Below, one piece after another: positions 60,966 through 64,000 of a stretch of 64,000 bases of DNA. The position numbers were made by a program, and so were the translations under genes. Where the stretch lies: NCBI GenBank assembly GCA_028554755.1, contig JAPTOF010000012.1, positions 6,539,501 through 6,603,500 on the forward strand. Reading direction: 5' to 3'. How positions within the stretch are numbered: the stretch's first letter is position 1; every line of letters begins with the position of its first letter. The notes beneath the pieces were generated by a model, which worked only from the letters and a program-made list of their open reading frames with translations, did not search any database and was not told the DNA's origin. Source of the stretch: Cordia subcordata (lineage: Eukaryota; Streptophyta; Magnoliopsida; Boraginales; Cordiaceae).

Positions 60966-62398
60966 ATGGCATTCAGGGCCAACCCGTTTTCTCTAAGCGT
61001 ACCCGAACCCGCATTCGAGACGTGGCTCCGCGACACCGGCTACCTCGAAGTCCTCGACCAGCGCACCACCGACCTCCGCCGCCTCTCTTCCGCCTCCTCC
61101 TCTTCCTCCGCCGCCGGCACCTCCGCCACCTCCACGTCCGCCACAGCTTCCATCGCGAACGGCTTCTTCGTCTCAATCTTCTCCCACGTCGCAACCCTAC
61201 TCTCTCTCTTCACTCTCAACCCTTTCTCTAAGCTCACTTCCGAGGACTTCGGCAGCCGCACTCCTTCCTGGACCGCCGCCTTCCTCGGCTCTTGCGATTC
61301 CTACTCGTTCCCTTCTTCGCCGTCGCAGGCTCGCCTCCGTGTCCACGAGAATGTTAAGCGATATGCTCGCAATTATGCCTCTCTTTTCATCCTCTTCTTT
61401 GCCTGCTCTCTGTAATTATCCCTCTCTCTCTCTCTAAAATATATGTTTTTTTCCCCCCTTTTTGGCTTTTTGTTTAATTAAATTTTATTAATTATACTTT
61501 TTTTTATGGTGATTTGAGACAGCTTATAGTGAACACATATAGATACACAATGTAAATTTTGCTTTTAATCAAAATATTTAATTGCAATTTATCGTCATTT
61601 CTTCTTGTGATAGTCTCTCTATATATTCCCGTGCTTGTTCATTTATTTGTGTTTTTATTATTATGCAATGAGTAGATTTTTTGTAACTCTTTTGTTGAGC
61701 AAAAGTTTCTCTCATGTGCCTAATCTTTTGCTCTTGATTTTTTAACTGAAAACCGTGTTGGTATTTGTTTCCGAATCAACAGCATAGAAGTTTGAGAAAA
61801 TTACATACATACGTGTCTGTGGATAGACAGAAAGCACGCTCATTTATTTGTTTATTGTATATATATGTATGTAATCGTGAGCAATGAATGGATTTTTTTT
61901 TCCTTATGAAAAAAGAGACCTTTTTGTTGGTTGAGGTTTAGTTTTTAACTCATTATTTGAGGTAAAAGATATGAACTTTTCAGGAAATATTCTGCAAGTT
62001 GCCATTAATTTAATTTAGGTGTTAAACATTCAAGTTCTGTTTGTTAATTGTTTAATCTATTATGCGAAAATATCTGAACATGTAGGTTTGGATCCTCTAA
62101 GACTCGATCTAATTATACGGCTTAGGGGTGAATGAATGAATATTTAGAAGTACTTTTCCGCTTGCTGCTTTTTCCACTTAAGGTTTGCTTGTAAATGTAA
62201 TTGTTTTTCATATATTTATAATTGTTATGTAGTTTTCCTTATAGAAAACTGTGTTTGATAGGTATCAGATGCCAGTCGCACTAGTGGGATTGATTTTGTG
62301 TTTGGCGCTATGGGATGTGTTTAAATTTTGTGCTGATCGATGGGGACTAGATCGATATCCTGTTCTTAGGCAAAGTCTGATTCGTATTGTCCAGTGTG
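60966..62398 (+). CDS. PRA1H: PRA1 family protein H (first two exons; gene runs off the window)
   Basis: Exon 1 60,966-61,411 and exon 2 62,262-62,398 join in phase, with GT-AG borders, giving 194 residues so far. The start MAFRANPFSLSVPEPAFETW followed by LRDTGYLEVLDQRTTD is the characteristic PRA1.H N-terminus; a Ser/Ala/Thr-rich linker follows. Then come FGSRTPSWTAAFLGSCDSYS and VHENVKRYARNYASLFILFF, the start of the first membrane segment of the PRA1 domain, and ALVGLILCLALWDVFKF in exon 2. PRA1 proteins bind prenylated Rab GTPases and act in endomembrane traffic. The third exon and the remaining membrane segments were not found before 64,000. The second intron is at least 1.6 kb and carries a LINE fragment with a nested MITE. 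Confidence 0.92.
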
Positions 62399-62839
62399 GT
62401 GAGTTTAATTCAGTGTATTTATGGTATCATTTGACAGAAGTGCATATACTAAGAATCTGGATGGAAGCAAAGAGACACTTTTTACCTCTCAAACTACCAT
62501 CTTGCATCTGCATGTTAATGATCTCTATGATTGTTAGAACCTTGCATATGGAGTATGTGGAAGTGTTTCCTTGACGCATAGAAATGAGCTTTTAGTTGTG
62601 AGTTCTTTGTCCATTAGTTGACTAGGAGTTTGTCGGTTATCAGTGGTACCTGTAGAACACTCTGATGTTACGAATTTTCTTTTTTCTCACAGATATTTGA
62701 CCTAAATACTGTATTTCTTTGTTTTTGAGAATTAACGTGCATCAAGGAGGTGCAAGGAGCAACTCAGAATGTTTACAATTAGCAATACAAACTATATATA
62801 CATTTTTTTGTACTATCTACATCAACTGTACAAGAACTT

Positions 62840-63720
62840 CTCATCCAAAAAGAAATGTGAATGACTCCTTCCCTTCAAAAGCTCTTTGATTCCTTTACTA
62901 TCCATAGATTCCAAATGCTAGTGAGAGGGATCATGCAAATGGTTTTCTTCTTGTATTTGGACATTTTTAATCGCGCCTCAAGGACCCCTATGATATTAAA
63001 GGCTGTCTCCCAAATATTTCTAGCCTAGATGTATTTAAGCAATAGATGTTCCCCCACTTCAATATTACCTTTACATAGAAAGCATCCATTGACAACAACT
63101 TGCTCTCTTTTGTGGACATTGTCCATTGTGAGATTCTTCCCCCAAGCCACCTCCCATGCAAAGAAGGCAATTATAGTCTGGGGCATGGGACCTCTAATGC
63201 TCTGTTTGTTATAGTCTTATTTTAAGATACTTATCCTATTGAAATGAGGGTAAATCTTATAAGATTTAAGAAATCTTATCATGCATCTTATGTAAATTCA
63301 AACCAAAACCATACTTTTTATCTTATAAAAAATAAGCAATCCATCCTATCTTATTTTTAACAACTATAAAATGAATGGTACATGTGATAAAATATCTTAA
63401 ATCTTATAAGATATCTCCAAATTTTAATAGGATAAGCATCTTACAATAAGATCATTCCAAACACACTATAAATATGCTTTGATGGGAGCTCAACATGGAT
63501 ACTGGGCTTGGATTCATCAACAAGAGCTCTGAAGAAAGATTTTACCATGAATGTGCTATTTCTTGCCAAATCCCATTTCTCCTTATCCTCCCTCCCTTGT
63601 ATAAGGTCACAACTGCTTAGGCACCTAAAGAACTTGGTAAAATCTTCCACCTTCCTATTGTTACCTTGTCTTGTGAAAGTGGCATCCCACAAATAGATTT
63701 GAATTTTGATTCCTGGAAGA
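62840..63720 (-). pseudogene. LINE reverse-transcriptase C-terminal fragment (zf-RVT region)
   Basis: Minus-strand pieces: FTKFFRCLSSCDLIQGREDK and KWDLARNSTFMVKSFFRAL (63,441-63,692), then after a MITE IIAFFAWEVAWGKNLTMDNV and a GCFLC...GEHLLL zinc-ribbon-like stretch (about 62,990-63,180). This is the normal order at the end of plant LINE ORF2. It is decayed and antisense to PRA1.H, within its intron. Confidence 0.75.
63201..63466. mobile_element. MITE nested in the LINE fragment
   Basis: The left end TGTTTGTTATAGTCTTATTT and the reverse complement of the right end TGTTTGGAATGATCTTATTG match, and both continue to a TTATCCTATT block, making inverted repeats of about 38 bases. The core also has TCTTATAAGAT palindromes. 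It splits the LINE coding sequence. A target duplication was not clear. Confidence 0.7.
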
Positions 63721-64000
63721 TCAATGAGAACAGTTGGTGTTTGGCTAAGGTTACGTGATGGTCGATATTTATTGTTTTTAAGCTTATAAGATAATTTTTT
63801 TACCTGGTAATCTCATTTTAGGTGTATTGTAAAACAGCTTAGAAGCTCAAAGGGATCATATTTTTATAAAGTTAACTCATGCCTAATTATTGCTTTTGAA
63901 CTTTGTCAAGAGTTTAAGCTAGCTTGACCAACAAATTTACACAAACTGTCTCTTTTTGTTTCTTCTTTTGGCCCTTTTCCCCCCATATTCCCTTTTCTCT
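63721..64000. other. Intron DNA of PRA1.H, nothing recognised
   Basis: AT-rich sequence with no exon-like block that continues the PRA1 domain. Confidence 0.5.

Noticed and set aside
60973..61261. Arg-rich minus-strand ORFs opposite PRA1.H exon 1
   Set aside because: They are shadows of a GC-rich Ser/Ala coding region on the plus strand.
1..64000. CRISPR arrays, operons, bacterial-type systems
   Set aside because: The window is plant nuclear DNA. The tandem repeats present have no spacer pattern and genes are single, intron-containing units.

Overview
This is nuclear DNA from a flowering plant, most likely a eudicot. The evidence is AT-rich introns and intergenic DNA, split genes with GT-AG introns, plant LTR retrotransposons, MITEs and SINE-like inserts, and plant gene families (PRA1.H, plant-type E2F, PSMD5-like, Yippee-like). 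I cannot name the species from sequence alone.

Layout. 1-13,031 is mostly retrotransposon: the 3' end and 3' LTR of a long-LTR Copia-type element (1-2,360), a decayed Ty3/gypsy Tat-type element on the minus strand with two RNase H domains and an antisense ORF (2,361-8,570), an unexplained stretch, and an internally deleted Ty1/copia element with both LTRs and a perfect 5-bp target duplication (9,654-13,031). 13,269-15,217 holds a gene built of tiny exons (copy A), a diverged paralogue of the better-supported gene at 27,845-31,617 (copy B). Between the two lie AT-rich DNA with a 1.07-kb tandem duplication, a Helitron 3' terminus, and minus-strand fragments of an E2F transcription factor and of a second, unidentified gene. 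This looks like Helitron gene capture.

From 34 kb on the window is gene-rich. A 17-exon PSMD5-like proteasome-assembly gene (34,260-45,770) is followed by a small KEN-box protein gene (48,766-49,053), a five-exon Yippee-like gene (50,725-53,109), a seven-exon ribosomal L11 methyltransferase gene on the minus strand (55,188-60,038), and, divergently, the first two exons of a PRA1.H gene (60,966 onward) that continues past the window. Small mobile elements sit between and inside these genes: a MULE-type element with a 10-bp target duplication, a SINE with a 15-bp duplication, a recurring MITE family and a LINE fragment split by another MITE.

The genes do not form one pathway. The exon models for PSMD5-like, Yippee-like, L11 methyltransferase, PRA1.H and copy B were joined by hand with reading phase kept across every junction, and no frame-breaking change was found in them. 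The least explained objects are the micro-exon pair A/B, the ACGACGTCGT palindrome cluster upstream of B, and the captured-gene mosaic at 20.9-25.7 kb.
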